From assembly GCA_016648135.1 (NCBI GenBank), contig JADDOH010010086.1, forward strand, positions 32,097 through 96,096: 64,000 nucleotides of DNA, written 5' to 3'. A program made the position numbers and the translations under genes. The DNA comes from Agrypnia vestita (Eukaryota > Arthropoda > Insecta > Trichoptera > Phryganeidae). Positions 1-11,447 of the stretch are shown here, piece after piece. Within the stretch, counting starts at the first letter, position 1. Each line of letters starts with the position of its first letter. The notes beneath the pieces are model-generated. The model did no database searches, was not told the DNA's origin, and saw only the letters and a list, made by a program, of their open reading frames with translations.

Positions 1-146
1 ACATCAATATTCTTACTATTTTCAAACTAAGCTAAACGCTTGTGCTATGAAAATAGGACTAACTTCCTAGTCTGGGCTGAGATTCGAACCCGCGACCATT
101 GGATCACGAGGCGAGTGTCCTAACCACAAGACCAACAAGCTACTCA
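1..146 (-). repeat. tRNA-derived SINE, family A, copy 1
   Basis: Read on the minus strand, a tRNA-like head with A-box and B-box (GGTTCGAATC type) sequences is followed by a body ending near ATATTGATGT. A near-identical 146-bp copy lies at 52001-52146 in the same orientation, and diverged copies lie near 42.0 and 46.7 kb. The tRNA fold is imperfect and a conserved non-tRNA body follows, so this is a Pol III-type SINE and not a tRNA gene. The window edge may cut off a few bases of its 3' end. Confidence 0.8.
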
Positions 147-537
147 TTATATATTTATTTATACCTATTTGAGATTGTAGTACAGTAACGATCACTGACG
201 AGCAATACCGATGAATATCGACAATTTTCTACGTGTAACTGTGGAAAACAGGTCTGACATATAATTATAGAAGGATGAAATCTGTTCGTACGGCCCGAGT
301 TCAAAATCGTCCAACATTTTTTTTGGTGAGCGAATAATTTCGTAGAACTCACGAATCATTAAGCTTAACGTTCGTACACGCAACGAACGAGTATACGAGT
401 TTACCGATTGGGCCATTGGAATGTCCAATCAAAAGTCACAGACAGTCCACCAGCCCAACGATCAAACGTAAATCAGAAAATTCCATATTAATAAAATTAG
501 GTGCCATTCACTGTTTTTCATAAATAATTCATAAAAA

Positions 538-801
538 TATCCAGTAATTTTGTTCTTTAATAGAATCGCCCAACAGCGAGCAATTTGGATAGGCCGTAAT
601 ATAAGGTATCCAGGCCTGCTTTTAACCATCGTCGAGGGGAATGTTGAAGGCAACAATCGTAGAGGCCGCCCGAGATTAAGCTACGTAGACCAGATTATCG
701 GAAATGTGCGCTGTAGCACCTACCAAGAGACGAAGAGGCTGGCAGGTGACAGAGAGGAGTGGAGAGGGCGAGTGGAGAGGAGAATTGCAGACCAATCCTA
801 G
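538..801 (+). pseudogene. LINE reverse-transcriptase C-terminal fragment (RTE-like)
   Basis: The open frame ending at base 801 carries the LINE tail pattern I(V/I)EGxVEG followed by RRGRPRLSYVDQI and then LAGDREEWRGRV. This resembles the last ~80 residues of insect endonuclease/reverse-transcriptase polyproteins of RTE-like elements. The endonuclease and RT domains are missing, so it is a 5'-truncated dead copy. Clade assignment rests on motif memory only. Confidence 0.6.
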
Positions 802-1307
802 GACTGCGACCCAAAAAAAATAATTTGGAAGAGACTTTTCCACACAACTATTTGGAGTTCCGGTAAAAGTACTCCCGAATCCAGACCCCGAACCTCGACC
901 TTAAAACAAAGTAACACGTTGAGCAACCAGTTTCCCGGACTCGTCACAGCGAATAATATCTAAATTAACGGAAAATTATTAATCACCGCTCGGGAAACGA
1001 TGAAACCGCATTTGTAGCGCAGTTTCGCGCCGCGCCACGCCGGATTGCGGTCGGGGTTATTTCGGAGCTCGCGAGTCCAGCGCCGGCTGCGAGAATTCGC
1101 GGAATCTGATTGGTACATCGGTCACCGAGCTCGTGAGCCGTCATAACAATCATTGTCCGTGGTCACTTTCCGTCTTTCAATTCAATTCAATTCAATTTAT
1201 TTCACGATAATATGTACATGACAAACAAAATGTTTAAGGCATACATATTAGGAAGTATATATCAAAAATGAAAATATTTAATAAATTAAAAATAACATAA
1301 AATCTGG

Positions 1308-1957
1308 TCAAAGGTGTAGGAGAATCCCGCTTCGGAAAACCCCCTCAGACACATGGAATATATCAATACCCAAAGCAATTTTGTTCAGCATAGCTGTGGC
1401 TCTTCCAACAGGCATAACCATCGGCAGGTTGGTCCTGTATATTGGAATGTGAAACAATCTATGCTGACGATGTCTAGTGTAATTATCAGGAACATACAAA
1501 CCAATGCTCTGCATAATTTCAGGATTATCGATCATACCGCGCAACAATCGATAAAAATGTGTAATCAAATACACATCCTTCTAGTCTCTAGACTATTGTA
1601 GCCAAGCATACCCTGGAGAAACTCGGTTGGGTAAAGCCAAGGATAATGCCCGTACTCTCTCATGTAGAGATATCTCAGAAACTTCTTTTGGACTTTCTCC
1701 ACCATAAGAGAGTACTTGCTCTCATGTGGCCCCCAGATCATCGAGCCACTCTCGAGTCTACTCCGCACCAAGGAGTTGTAAAGAGTTCTGAGTACGCGGG
1801 TATTCTCGAAAACCCTGGCAGTACGCAGAACAAATCCTAACATTCTCAAAGCATTACCACTGATCGTCTCTATGTGATCGTGAAATGTTAGGTTGCTTAC
1901 AAATCTAACACCTAGATCTTTAACATTTGATGTTCTTGTCAGATTTTGGTCGTTCAT
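1308..1957 (-). pseudogene. LINE C-terminal domain in two further frames
   Basis: This is the continuation of the RT protein. Frame one (1565-1957) contains NVKDLGVRF, LVRSRLESGSMIWGPH and EKVQKKFLRYLY, the post-RT region typical of Jockey-like LINEs. A second frameshift near 1570 moves the protein into a frame ending at 1308 (LITHFYRLLRG ... IDIFHVSEGVFRSG). Joined across the breaks the two parts form the expected C-terminus, so the element was once full length on its 3' side. Confidence 0.75.
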
Positions 1958-3375
1958 TTTGTAGCGAAAAATAGAGTTTTTTGGGCCCTAGTGAAGGATG
2001 TAACCGAACACTTGGAAACATTAAACAAAAGTTTATTTCGTCTTCCCCATTCACATATATTTGATATATCTGCTTGGAGAAGACGAAAATCGTCCAAAGT
2101 TGATACCTTTAAGAAAAGCTTTAAGTCATCCGCAAATAACAGAAAGCGCGAGTTTAAGATTACATTTTTTATATTATTAATAAAAATCGAAAACAACAAT
2201 GGACCCAGGTTAGATCCTTGTGGGACACCCGAGAAGGTAAAGAAGCACTCTGACGCGAATAGGCCGTAGGAGACGTATTGGTTCCTATTTTGGAGGTAGC
2301 TCGACATTAATTTTAGCATACCATCCGAGAAACCAATCTCATACAACCTTTTCAATAAGACATCATGGTTGACTGTATCAAAGGCTTTGGCGAAGTCATT
2401 ATATGAACAGTCTACCTGATGTCCCGCGTCCAGAGCTTCCGTGACGTAATTTGTGAAGACCATCAGATTTGTCTCAACCGAGCGGCCTTTCCTAAATCCA
2501 TGTTGTTCATCAATTATAAATGGCTCTACTCGGGAAGCGACGGTTCTACTTATTATGATTTCAAATACCTTAGCTGGGGCAGAGAGAACAGCTACAGGTC
2601 TATAATTTTCTACGGACGACTTAGAGCCACTCTTATGTATGGGAGTAACTTTTGAAGTCTTCCATGTTTCCGGGAAGATCCCTGTATTAATGGAAAGATT
2701 ATACAAAAAACAAAGTGGTTTTTTTATCAGTTCCACACAACCTTTTAAGAGAAATGTTGGAATGAAATCTGGACCAAGAGAATGAGTATTATTTAATTTT
2801 TTTATAGTGTCGGACACATCCTTCTCACTGATATTTTGAACATCAATAGACTGTGCACCGATCGGAGAACATTGCCTAGCAATGTTAATATCCAGAAGCG
2901 GAGGTTCACTACTATACACTGTTTTAAAATGACCTGCAAACGCCTCAGCAATATCTGCACCCCGTACCATTTTTTCGCCCCATGTCATGGAGTTAACATT
3001 CCCGCCATCCGCCTTTTGTGACTTTATGTAGTCCCAGAAAGTATTAGGATCTTGAATAATGTTATTTTCCATGCTGGAAATGAACTCCCGGTATGCTAAT
3101 CGAATGTTACGTCTTACGATGGATCTGTAACGTCCAAACATCTCATAATCACCGTGACGACCAGAAGCTTTCCATTTTTTATGATAGAAATGCTTAGTCC
3201 GTATGTCTCCAATAATATCCCTAGAAAACCACCTTGGATATCGCCTTCCACCAGTAGCCTGAGATTTTCTAGGGAAGCAAGTATCAAGTACACCTTCGAT
3301 AGTACAATAAAAATAATGTACCGCCTCATTCACATCAGATATGCTATACATTTCTCCCCAGTCGATACCGTCCAT
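1954..3375 (-). pseudogene. LINE reverse transcriptase domain, frameshifted 3' end
   Basis: A 473-codon frame holds the reverse transcriptase core: VENYRPVAVLSAPAKVFE (finger region), DFAKAFDTVNHDVLL (catalytic motif A), GVPQGSNLGPLLF (motif B) and LLFADDLKL (motif C, the F-A-D-D catalytic box). The frame is open upstream of the first ATG to about 3470, which suggests the original protein continued into an endonuclease that is now lost. It stops after ...LFFATK because of a small indel. The next frame resumes at once with MNDQNLTRTS, so the stop is a mutation and not a natural end. Confidence 0.85.
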
Positions 3376-3699
3376 TAGAAAGTACAGTCGGTCGAAGTCA
3401 CCATTATCAAAGTTCCAGCCCCTTCGACGAACCGTACCTTCGCCGGGAACTCTGGCTCTTGTCTCTTGGCTCGGTCAGCGTCCCGCGAGCGAACCTCGAT
3501 GACCCGTTTAATAGATAATGTATTCTCAGATTGGAGAAATTTGATATTTCAAACAGAGTCACAAGGGGAAGAAGGAAAAATGTCAATTTGACAAAATTTT
3601 TCACTAGACGAAATACAGGATTACAAGACTGACATTGTTTATTCGCGAGCCATTGTTTAATGGCTCGAATTCATTTAATTATGAAAAGAAAATATTATT

Positions 3700-3770
3700 T
3701 ACACTATAGGTGAAATGTCAACTAAACGACATCAAAGTTTGCACATTTTTTCAATATTTCTGAGTGCAAA
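3700..3770. repeat. Fragment of the GTCGACAGT-type inverted-repeat MITE
   Basis: The stretch GGTGAAATGTCAAC ... GACATCAAAG ... TTTCAATATTTCTGAG matches the terminal arms of the larger elements at 51705-52374 and 54413-54895. Only one arm is recognisable, so this is a truncated copy. Confidence 0.5.
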
Positions 3771-3779
3771 ACGGTGCAG

Positions 3780-4380
3780 TATCACGAAAGAAACTTATAT
3801 CGGGGTAGGGCTGCATACTTCAAAGTAATTCGTGAAAAAATTAGAAAAATTAATTAATAGATTAAACGAAAACTGGAACTCTTCTAGGAAAATGAAATTT
3901 CGTATAGAGCAAGCCAAAGCTGCATTCTTCCGGATGAAAAATGTTTTATGCAGCCGTGAAATAAACGTAAATATGCGATGAGAATGATTTGTTGATATGT
4001 GTTCCCTGTACTTTTATGTAGAATGGAATCATAGACACTCATTGAAAAAATCACGCCTTTTCCACATAAATCGTTGGAGAACAAACTACGGTAAAACTGT
4101 ATTATTAACAGAGTTCTAGATACCTATGACACGGCCTTTGCAGGTTTCGATATTTTATATTTAAGTTTTGAGCAGTTTACAAAATCCCTTATGTATAAAC
4201 TCGCGCGATGACATTTTTCTTCCCACACATGTGAACACACACACGAACACATAAAAACGCATACACACACGGACACACAAAAACACAAATACATTTGCAT
4301 ATTGTTTTTTCTTACTTTTTTCGATACTGGTATAATATTCTTGTACATATGGCTGTAAGAAAACCAATAAATGAAAAATA
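3780..4380. other. AT-rich DNA, no gene recognised
   Basis: No coding pattern was recognised. An (AC)n-like alternating tract lies at about 4228-4290, and the small frames over it are low-complexity translations of that repeat. Confidence 0.5.
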
Positions 4381-4382
4381 AA

Positions 4383-4560
4383 ATGCTGAAGCGACTTGAA
4401 GCATTTGAGATGTGGATCTACAGACGGCTTCTAAATATAAGCTGGGCTGGTAGGGTTACAAATGACAATTTAATGATCCAGATTCGAAAGGAAAGACAAA
4501 TCCTGAAAACAATTAAAACCCGAAAATAACAATAATATGTTGGCAACGTCATAGCACATT
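4383..4560 (+). pseudogene. LINE C-terminal fragment
   Basis: Translation gives MLKRLEAFEMWIYRRLLNIS, then WAGRVTNDN and KERQILKTIKTRK before a stop. The pattern (EAFEMWxYRRxLxISWxxRVTN ... TIKxRK) is typical of the region after RT in RTE-like elements. It is about 55 codons long with no other domain, so it is a dead remnant. Confidence 0.65.
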
Positions 4561-6330
4561 CAGACATGTATCAGACCCTGCATCTCATCTCACGATAGCA
4601 AGATTATGATCACCAACATGATCGCTATCATCCGATAACCCGACAGGCACGAGAATAAAAACAAGAATTAATAAAATTTATGAAAAATATACGATTATTA
4701 TTAAAAAGTCGACTCGCCCCGAAATTGAACGGACAAGAATGGGGAACGTTATGCGACATTTCTACTAATTGCCCTGTGCTTATATCAAAAGTGGTAGTAA
4801 AAGTGGAGATAATTTTTTATAACAAATTCTTTATTCATGTTTGTTAAATTTATTCTGAATTTTGAGAATATTATATTTATCAGATTTTAAGCATAGTTAT
4901 ACCCATCAACAGGTTGTAGCACAGTTATACCAACGAAGAACGCTTCGTGGTGTCTCGTTTGTGTTGGTATATTATACAAGACATAATTTGTAGACAATTT
5001 GTATCCGCAAGAGGATTGCTGGACCCGAGACCCACCGTGTCCGGGTCAAAATGATACCTGGCAACATTATTAGGAAGAGATACAATTTACCTACAATCAC
5101 GAGAAACTATTCAAGTTACTAACTGCAAATAATAAAGTTACTACCGAGCAGATCCAACTGGACCGTTGTGGTGAAGAAGACGAAACACAGTTTAAAACCC
5201 CTCACTTTCCGCAACCCACGCAACACGGAATCTGCACTGCAAATAAATAATTTATTTAAACACGGTATTTTCGCGAAACACGCCGCTGAATAATAAATTT
5301 GATAAAGATTTACGCTTCAGAGTAACAACATATTTTTGTTGAGATGAGTGCCTTGCCTGATATACAAATATTATAATTTGTCGCGGATGGTATATTTCTG
5401 TGCTTTAAATAAGCTGCCAGTGAATTTTATTTTATTATAATTATTGTAGAAAACTAAATTTGAATGGTTGAATGGTGAAACTAAATGCAAATATTTTTAA
5501 AAATCAGTTGAATTTCGAATTTAGATTGTTCGCAATTTAAAGTTTAGCGAATGCTTGGACAGCAATGCCTACTAATGCTTTAATTTTGCAACAATTAAGG
5601 ATCCAAGATAGATTTTCCGAGACGCATCCTCCAATTTTTCGAAAACATGACCCGCGGAGGGGATGCCAATCTGGAGAAGCTAGTGGTGTTTGGAAAATTG
5701 GTCTCCCGAGAACTGCGCACAAGACAACTGCGCGCCGACAACAGCACTCAGGACAACGGCGTGCCGACAATGATTCATGTATTCATTTTATAGGGTTTTA
5801 CAAAGCTGAACAGTAAATAATAAAGTGAATATAACGGGCATAAAAAAATAATTTCATCTCTTTAATATGCGAATCGACTATAAAAGGAAACAACGAATCA
5901 ACTAGTACGAAAAAAATAAATTCCATTCTCTTGATGAAATTCGACGTTTTTCAACCAAGTTTATTCTTTAATGTGTTCTATTGTTGAAGACAAACCTTTT
6001 CATGGATTGTTTCACACATTTTCCACCATCATAAGTGGACTGTATGTAAGGTTGGGTTAAAAAAGCTTTTTTATCTGCGTACTGCTGTCGGGGTTGTTTT
6101 GCGCGCTTTAGATCTGCGCGCAGTTGTCTGCGCGTGATTGTCAGCGAAAATCGTCAAAATGTCCAATCTTCTATCGAAGGTTGGTGACCAAGTTGCAGTA
6201 TACTAATCTATCCTAAGTGAAAGATTTCCCAGAGAAATCCCTGGCATTTTGGGTATTGAGCTACTTTCTAAAGTTACATGTGGAAGCGTAGCGTCTTTCT
6301 ACATATGTATTATATATAATATATTTCTTA
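4560..6330. other. Repeat-like intergenic DNA without recognised gene
   Basis: AT-rich DNA with one GC-richer patch at about 5640-5775. That patch contains GACAACTGCGCGCC and AGACAACTGCGC. A related segment in inverted orientation (GCGCGCAGTTGTCTGCGCG) lies at about 6112-6135. The pair could mark a decayed inverted-repeat element of about 400 bp. No coding sequence was recognised. Confidence 0.35.
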
Positions 6331-6339
6331 GATCTAGTT

Positions 6340-6540
6340 CTTATTTGTTCGTGCGTCTTACGAAATACAAATTTCCTCGTTTGTAATGTGGTCAACCCTG
6401 GAGATCTCTGGTATACGTCGGCACAGCCACATCTCAAATGTCTCCAGCCTTTAAATGATGACTTTTTTAAACGTCCAGGCCTGTAGTCCACAGAGCAGCA
6501 AGAATATGACGTAGCATTGATGATACTGCCCCCCAACGGA
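6340..6540 (-). pseudogene. LINE C-terminal fragment, frame-broken
   Basis: On the minus strand the pieces LQAWTFKKVII and RLETFEMWLCRRIPEIS, followed by DHITNEEI, can be read with an intervening stop. They match the same post-RT motif (AWTL ... RLEAFEMW.YRR ... HITNEE) as the fragment near 4.4 kb. Stops and a frame change make it a pseudogene. Confidence 0.6.
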
Positions 6541-6556
6541 GTTCAAATAAAAAAAA

Positions 6557-6800
6557 ATATATTCAAGAACACATTCATATTTGTAAAGTTGTAATTTTTC
6601 AGACCAAAGTTCTGTGAAATATTTGATAACCAAATTAATTAATCAATTAGAAAGACATACAGAAACCTAATATTTTTTCGTGAATTAGATTTTTCTGTAT
6701 GTCTTTCTAATTGATTAATTAATTTGGTTATTAAATATTTCACAGAACTTTGTTCTGAAAAATTACAACTTTACAAATATGAATGTGTTCTTGAATATAT
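6557..6800. repeat. Large inverted repeat (two ~109-bp arms)
   Basis: Left arm 6557-6665 and right arm 6692-6800 are reverse complements with few mismatches, around a 26-bp spacer. The inner part of each arm (TCTGTATGTCTTTCTAATTG and following bases) matches the body of the SINE at 10228-10366. The structure may therefore be a head-to-head inverted duplication of a SINE body plus flanking DNA, or a foldback element. Confidence 0.8.
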
Positions 6801-7259
6801 AATATCTGTTGTATAAATGTATGTCCAAATAAAAATGAATTATTCAATTAATCATGGCGTCCATCTAGCGGTGGCATTGCAAAGTAATTTCAACTACCGT
6901 ATCAAAAAAAGTGGATTGCTCTATGGACAAAAAATAAAAATTAATCAATTAATAAAAATAAGAACTACATATAAGGTTGTGATGGTCGACATAGAGATAG
7001 ATTTAATAAATTTAGAAAATCTTAAAATAATAATATTCAAAAAAGTCAAGTATGGACATCAAAAATATATTTCTTCTGTTTGGAATCGTTTAAAAGTAAA
7101 AGCCTGATATATTTCTTCTCAAGATTCCATGTATTACAAGAGGCTAACAAAATATTGAATATTCGGCTATACAAGTAATATTTCTTAGGTTTTTTATTAT
7201 ACCATAGATATAATTCTGTGTTAAATTAATATTGTTTGCCAATCCTAATAGACTCGACC

Positions 7260-7740
7260 TTGTGAGTAGGTGCGAACGAGCCTTTATTATTTATGAAACG
7301 GAACAGCAAGTCTCGCGTGTAGCGAGTGCTTTACTCTTATTTTAACGAAACGGACCAATCACAGGCACGCGTTACCTTTCGACGGGTTGAGCCGGAGGCG
7401 ACCGTCCTGATGGCTGAATCCGGCCAATGGCGAGCGCCGGCGGTGAGGTCATCGCGCATAGGATGAGTCACTGCACTAGCGTGGATTTCAGAGGTATGGT
7501 GAAATCATTACTATAAAAGGAGCGAACACGATGTACTCAGCCCCTTCAGTTCGAGACCAGACTTGCGAGCGGGAGCGCTGCCCAACAGACTACCGACGGA
7601 GCCCCGAGTTCCAGATCATCAGTTGCGAGCAAAGGAGCTGCCAGCTTGAGAGAAAGCGGGTCTTGCAGCGGCGAAGTATAGAGATTCCACCATCCCGCAG
7701 CACCAGAAGGAGGATTCCGCCACAAAGAGTAACAGATAAG
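7260..7740 (+). promoter_or_regulatory. Possible solo-LTR-like segment with TATA box
   Basis: A GC-richer segment in AT-rich DNA contains TATAAAAGG at 7512-7520, followed about 30 bp later by a CAGTTCGAGACC-like start region and a spacer-like GC-rich tail. This arrangement resembles the promoter of a retrotransposon LTR. Ends (TG...CA) and a target duplication could not be fixed, so a host promoter is also possible. Confidence 0.3.
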
Positions 7741-7799
7741 GATCATATTCATATTATCTATTACGGTTAATTATTTTCACTATCGAAATGTATTTATTT

Positions 7800-8600
7800 T
7801 GGGAATATTTGAGTTCGGAATAATTATGTGTAATTAAATATCACGATTGCTTGTGTGATATTGGTTCAAATCGTACAAGAATTCCGTTCCAAACGGGTGT
7901 ATTTTTATGCAAAGCGAATTTCATACCGTTTATGCTAAAATTTGAATACACGGATTTCTATATGAATTACTTAGTAGCATTATAATAATTACTGTATTGC
8001 ATAAGTATTGCGCAATCCGGTCTTCAGTTAACTCTTTATGATTTGAGTACCTCGGTACATCTAGCTTAACAAGTAGCTTCAGAATGACGAGTAAAGGACA
8101 GAATGGGGAAGTCTAACTAAAGATTGGGGATATCTGGTTTGTGTTAGCCTAGCTGGCTGAGGGGTGGATGATTGCCGGCACTTGGGCGTGGAACCCGCAC
8201 AAGCCCCTGCAGGGCCCCTTAAAGGCGGGGTCCTCCTTGTTGCTCGGGGTCGTCAATAAACCGACCACCTAACCTCATCTGGCGCAAACTACTTAAACCA
8301 ACAAAAAGGTTCCCTATGTCTTTGGAAGGATTTCCATGCTTGAATGCTGTAAAACCTTGATAGAAAACGTTAACTTCTATTTCGTCCTCTGTAAGAAAGA
8401 CAGGGCCAGAATAAATATAAAAATCATTCACTCATATGGAATAGCTGGGATATTATAAATATGTTACTAACACTCTAACATTTGTCCAAAGTAAATGTTG
8501 CAAGATGCAGAATCGTGGGACGCCGCTCTGAAAAGGCATAATGAGATTGCACAATAATTTGTAACATCGCTGACTATGCCCGCAAAGGAGGCTAATGTCG
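7800..8600. other. Intergenic DNA, no gene recognised
   Basis: Nothing coding was recognised. A GC-rich patch at about 8150-8270 resembles the untranslated leader style of LINEs but has no identifiable domain. Confidence 0.35.
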
Positions 8601-8801
8601 TCATCAATTCGTACCAAAAGAGTACATGATTCTTCAAACACCGGCCTAAAAGAAAGGCGCCTCAAGACAACACACATCATCAGAAACTCGTACCAAAAGA
8701 GTACGGCCTTCTCAATTATAAGCCTAAAAGAGAGGCGTCACAGGATCACATCTCGTAAAGAAGAGATAGAGTCTCGGGATGCAGTAAGTTCCGGAGGAAC
8801 A
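8600..8801 (+). repeat. Tandem array of small hairpins with AAAAGA loops
   Basis: Two ~78-bp units each hold two hairpins in the same order. Unit one: GTAC-caaaaga-GTAC (8611-8625), then GCCT-aaaagaa-AGGC (8644-8658). Unit two: CGTAC-caaaaga-GTACG (8689-8705), then GCCT-aaaagag-AGGC (8722-8736). A further stem ATCTC/GAGAT lies at 8750-8767, and GTTCC-gga-GGAAC follows near 8789-8801. Loops are 7 nt in four cases and linkers have diverged. The following 100 bp are GC-rich and leader-like. Confidence 0.6.
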
Positions 8802-8879
8802 AGGGGGGCCGTTTAGTCACTTAGGAAGTCGGCCACCGGGTTTAGGCGGGCGCGGAGCCTCAACCCCTCTCAGCAGAGA

Positions 8880-9850
8880 TGCTGAGGGTTTAAAAAACCA
8901 AAATTTAGCATTCAAAGAAACTATTATTTCATATAAACTCACGGGCTGTTGTAGAATCCTTTCGAACAAACCATCCCCGAGACCTTATCTACTTATTTAT
9001 AAAGAAGTTTCATTTCAAAAATGTCTTATTTCGTAGATAGCAAATATATGTATTATTTTCCCCAGGAATTAATATGAACAGGTTCATACACGTCTAAGAC
9101 GACACCATTCAAGGTAAGAATATGTTAATATAAAGTGTTTAAAATTATTAGTTTCAGTGTTATTTAATATGTGAATTTCTCCTCTTTATGCCGTTCGATT
9201 GATTTTATTGGGTTGTTTCCAAACGGAAATGTTTTATTTCTAATACACGAATTCTTCTGGTGAACGTATTTTATTGTAACATAAATGTATAGATTATTAG
9301 GTTCGTTAGATGATTTTATTACGTAATATTATGCAATTGTTTCCACACTGCTCCTATAAAAGAATTTGAAGTTATTACGATACACAACGGGGTCCTTCAT
9401 CCATTAGACGAATCATGTGCCAATTCAACGACGTATTACGAATAGTATATATTATATTTATCGAGATTTATTCGCATTTATTATTTCTAGTAAAGGTTTT
9501 AGTATTGGTACCAGGCGCCATTATGAGGCGGAGATAGTTCATATTCATAGCCCGACTGTAATAGGTATTTTTGTCGCGTAAGAGGTAGCAATTTTAGAAA
9601 TATAACTGTGTTTTATGTTTCGTCCCTGACGGACAGGATGGTATAGCTGTGGTTATTTAGGTAATACATTTAGTAAATGCGAAGGGCATTAGGTATTATC
9701 AATATAGTGTGCGAACCCAAGATGTTAGAAATATTTTAGTTAATATTTTTAGTTAATTTTGCATTCAAAAGCGAAATTTTCACAGAATAATTATTTCCAG
9801 TTAATAATATATATTTTAGTTAAATGTATAGCTAGCACAGGCAGAGTATT
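8880..9850. other. AT-rich DNA, no gene recognised
   Basis: No coding or repeat structure was recognised beyond general AT richness. Confidence 0.4.
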
Positions 9851-9858
9851 AATATTGT

Positions 9859-10143
9859 ATGGAATACAATATTTATAATATTTCAAGAAGGTATAATATT
9901 TTATTCCGCGATCATTATATAGTTACAACGCAATTCGCAGTCGTGCCCCTCTTGCGCCATGCAGAGCGTCGCGCGCTCACATATAAGAAAAATGTTTTAT
10001 TTAATATTGAGATTTATATTATATTATTCTTCGCCTTATACGTTTGGACCACCCCCTCATACATCACTCTGGTGCCGGACCAAGAGATAGATTGGATTTC
10101 TACATTTAACAAAGCCACACCTTTTGACGAGGAGCTATACTAA
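9859..10143 (+). CDS. Uncharacterised 94-codon open frame
   Basis: The frame starts at ATG 9859 and ends at TAA 10143. The second half (YVWTTPSYITLVPDQEIDW ... FDEELY) is less AT-biased and more protein-like than neighbouring frames. A hydrophobic stretch (IYIILFFALYVW) might be a membrane segment or AT-codon bias. I do not recognise the family. A decayed transposon end is at least as likely as a gene. Confidence 0.15.
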   Translation: MEYNIYNISRRYNILFRDHYIVTTQFAVVPLLRHAERRALTYKKNVLFNIEIYIILFFALYVWTTPSYITLVPDQEIDWISTFNKATPFDEELY

Positions 10144-10227
10144 ATTATTATTAAATGTATCAAGGCCCCGAGGGCCCTCTATCTACCTGGGTCATTACAA
10201 GGTCGATATATTCACGGAAACATAGAG

Positions 10228-10366
10228 GGTTGCTATAGCTTAGTGGTCAGAGCACCGGAAAGGAGGTGACCTGGGTTCGAATCCCAGTAGGAACCTAATA
10301 TTTTTTCTTGAATTAGATTTTCTGTATGTCTTTCTAATTGATTAATTAATTTGGTTAAAAAAAAAT
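10228..10366 (+). repeat. tRNA-derived SINE, family B
   Basis: The tRNA-like head at 10228-10297 has an A-box-like TAGCTTAGTGGTCAGAGC and a B-box GGTTCGAATCCCAG. Its anticodon stem does not pair properly. It is followed by a body (CCTAATATTTTTTCTTG ... GATTAATTAATTTGGTT) and an A-run. The body recurs within the inverted repeat at 6557-6800. The conserved body and poor fold indicate a SINE and not a tRNA gene. Confidence 0.7.
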
Positions 10367-10369
10367 ACC

Positions 10370-11440
10370 TGGAACATAAGAATTAATTTTTTTTATTTAA
10401 AAATCAAAATTATGTTCTGTGAAAAATGAAATACATAATATGTGTTGCTATGCTGAACGCCTAATCTCGAAGTGTGATATAGAAAGCATTGATCGCAAGC
10501 GTGAAATGTGAGCCATCTAAATTATGCCATTATTTATTAAAAATTATAATATTATATCGAAAAAAAAGCAATCCTAGTCAATGTAGTGTAGGTACTAAAA
10601 ATTTCATTCTCATCACATTTTCAATGACAGCACTACAATTTATAAAAAAATAGAGAAGATCCGATTTACTTAAAACGACGCTAATAATTCAACAGAAGTT
10701 TTTCGTTCCGAAGATGACAAGAGACATAGCCGCAACGCTTACTAGCGACGGTATGTATTTGGGATCTCGCTAAATAAAGTGGTGATTAATATTTATTTAC
10801 TTTACAATAAATATCTTACACACGATAATGTGTAAACCTGCTCTCGGAGAAACAGATTTCTAGTTGGAAGTTTTAGATCACTCACCATTCCTGAGAGACG
10901 TGTCAGTATTAACAAATATTTATGTGTCTCGGCGTAAGTTTTCTTAGTGACGCGTGCAAATTTGATACATGTTTTTTTTTTGAGGCGATTATTAACCACT
11001 TTTTCTCAGTTTCTTTTGAATTTTTTATCAAATTTGTGTATTGAAAAGTATCAAATTACAATTTATTTATTGGGTTCCGTATATTAAAAAAAACACGTTT
11101 TTCTAAAACGACACAAACATAATGATTTAATCAATTAATTAATTATCAAACCAACGATGTTTTATAAATGAATAAAATTGCTCCATTAGTGGGCTTTATG
11201 CAAATGTATGGAGTTGTGACACGTATTTAAGACAGGATACACTGTCCTCAGATTAAATTGCTGAATTCAAGAATATTGACTAAGATTATCAAATATATTT
11301 TTCGCTCGTAATATACATTTGAATTCATCTTACGCTTCATTTACAATAAATTAGTAAACATAAACCATATATTAATATGAGATGATGGAATTACTGGCGA
11401 TTCAGAGAAATTTACATAATACACGAGGAAACATCTGTCT
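10370..11440. other. AT-rich DNA, no gene recognised
   Basis: No convincing coding region, RNA gene or repeat was found here. Confidence 0.4.
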
Positions 11441-11447
11441 ATAACTA

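Larger units (their letters stand above)
1176..3470 (-). mobile_element. 5'-truncated Jockey-like non-LTR retrotransposon
   Basis: On the minus strand the element runs from the region between endonuclease and RT through a full RT domain to a C-terminal domain. It ends in a short 3' UTR and a (TTGAA)n tail, seen as TTCAA repeats at 1176-1195. The endonuclease is absent, so truncation occurred on insertion or later, and the 5' boundary near 3470 is approximate. The coding frame is broken at least twice, near 1957 and 1570, so the copy is inactive. It sits between two GC-rich patches (about 1010-1140 and 3470-3510), so it may have split a GC-rich host segment. Confidence 0.82.

Noticed and set aside
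4228..4290. Cys/Val-rich small proteins on the minus strand
   Set aside because: They are translations of an AC-rich simple repeat.
6817..7107. A 96-codon open frame
   Set aside because: It has Lys/Ile-rich AT-driven composition, no recognisable domain and repeat surroundings.
10228..10297. A functional tRNA gene
   Set aside because: B-box present, but the anticodon stem does not pair and the sequence continues into a SINE body shared with 6557-6800.
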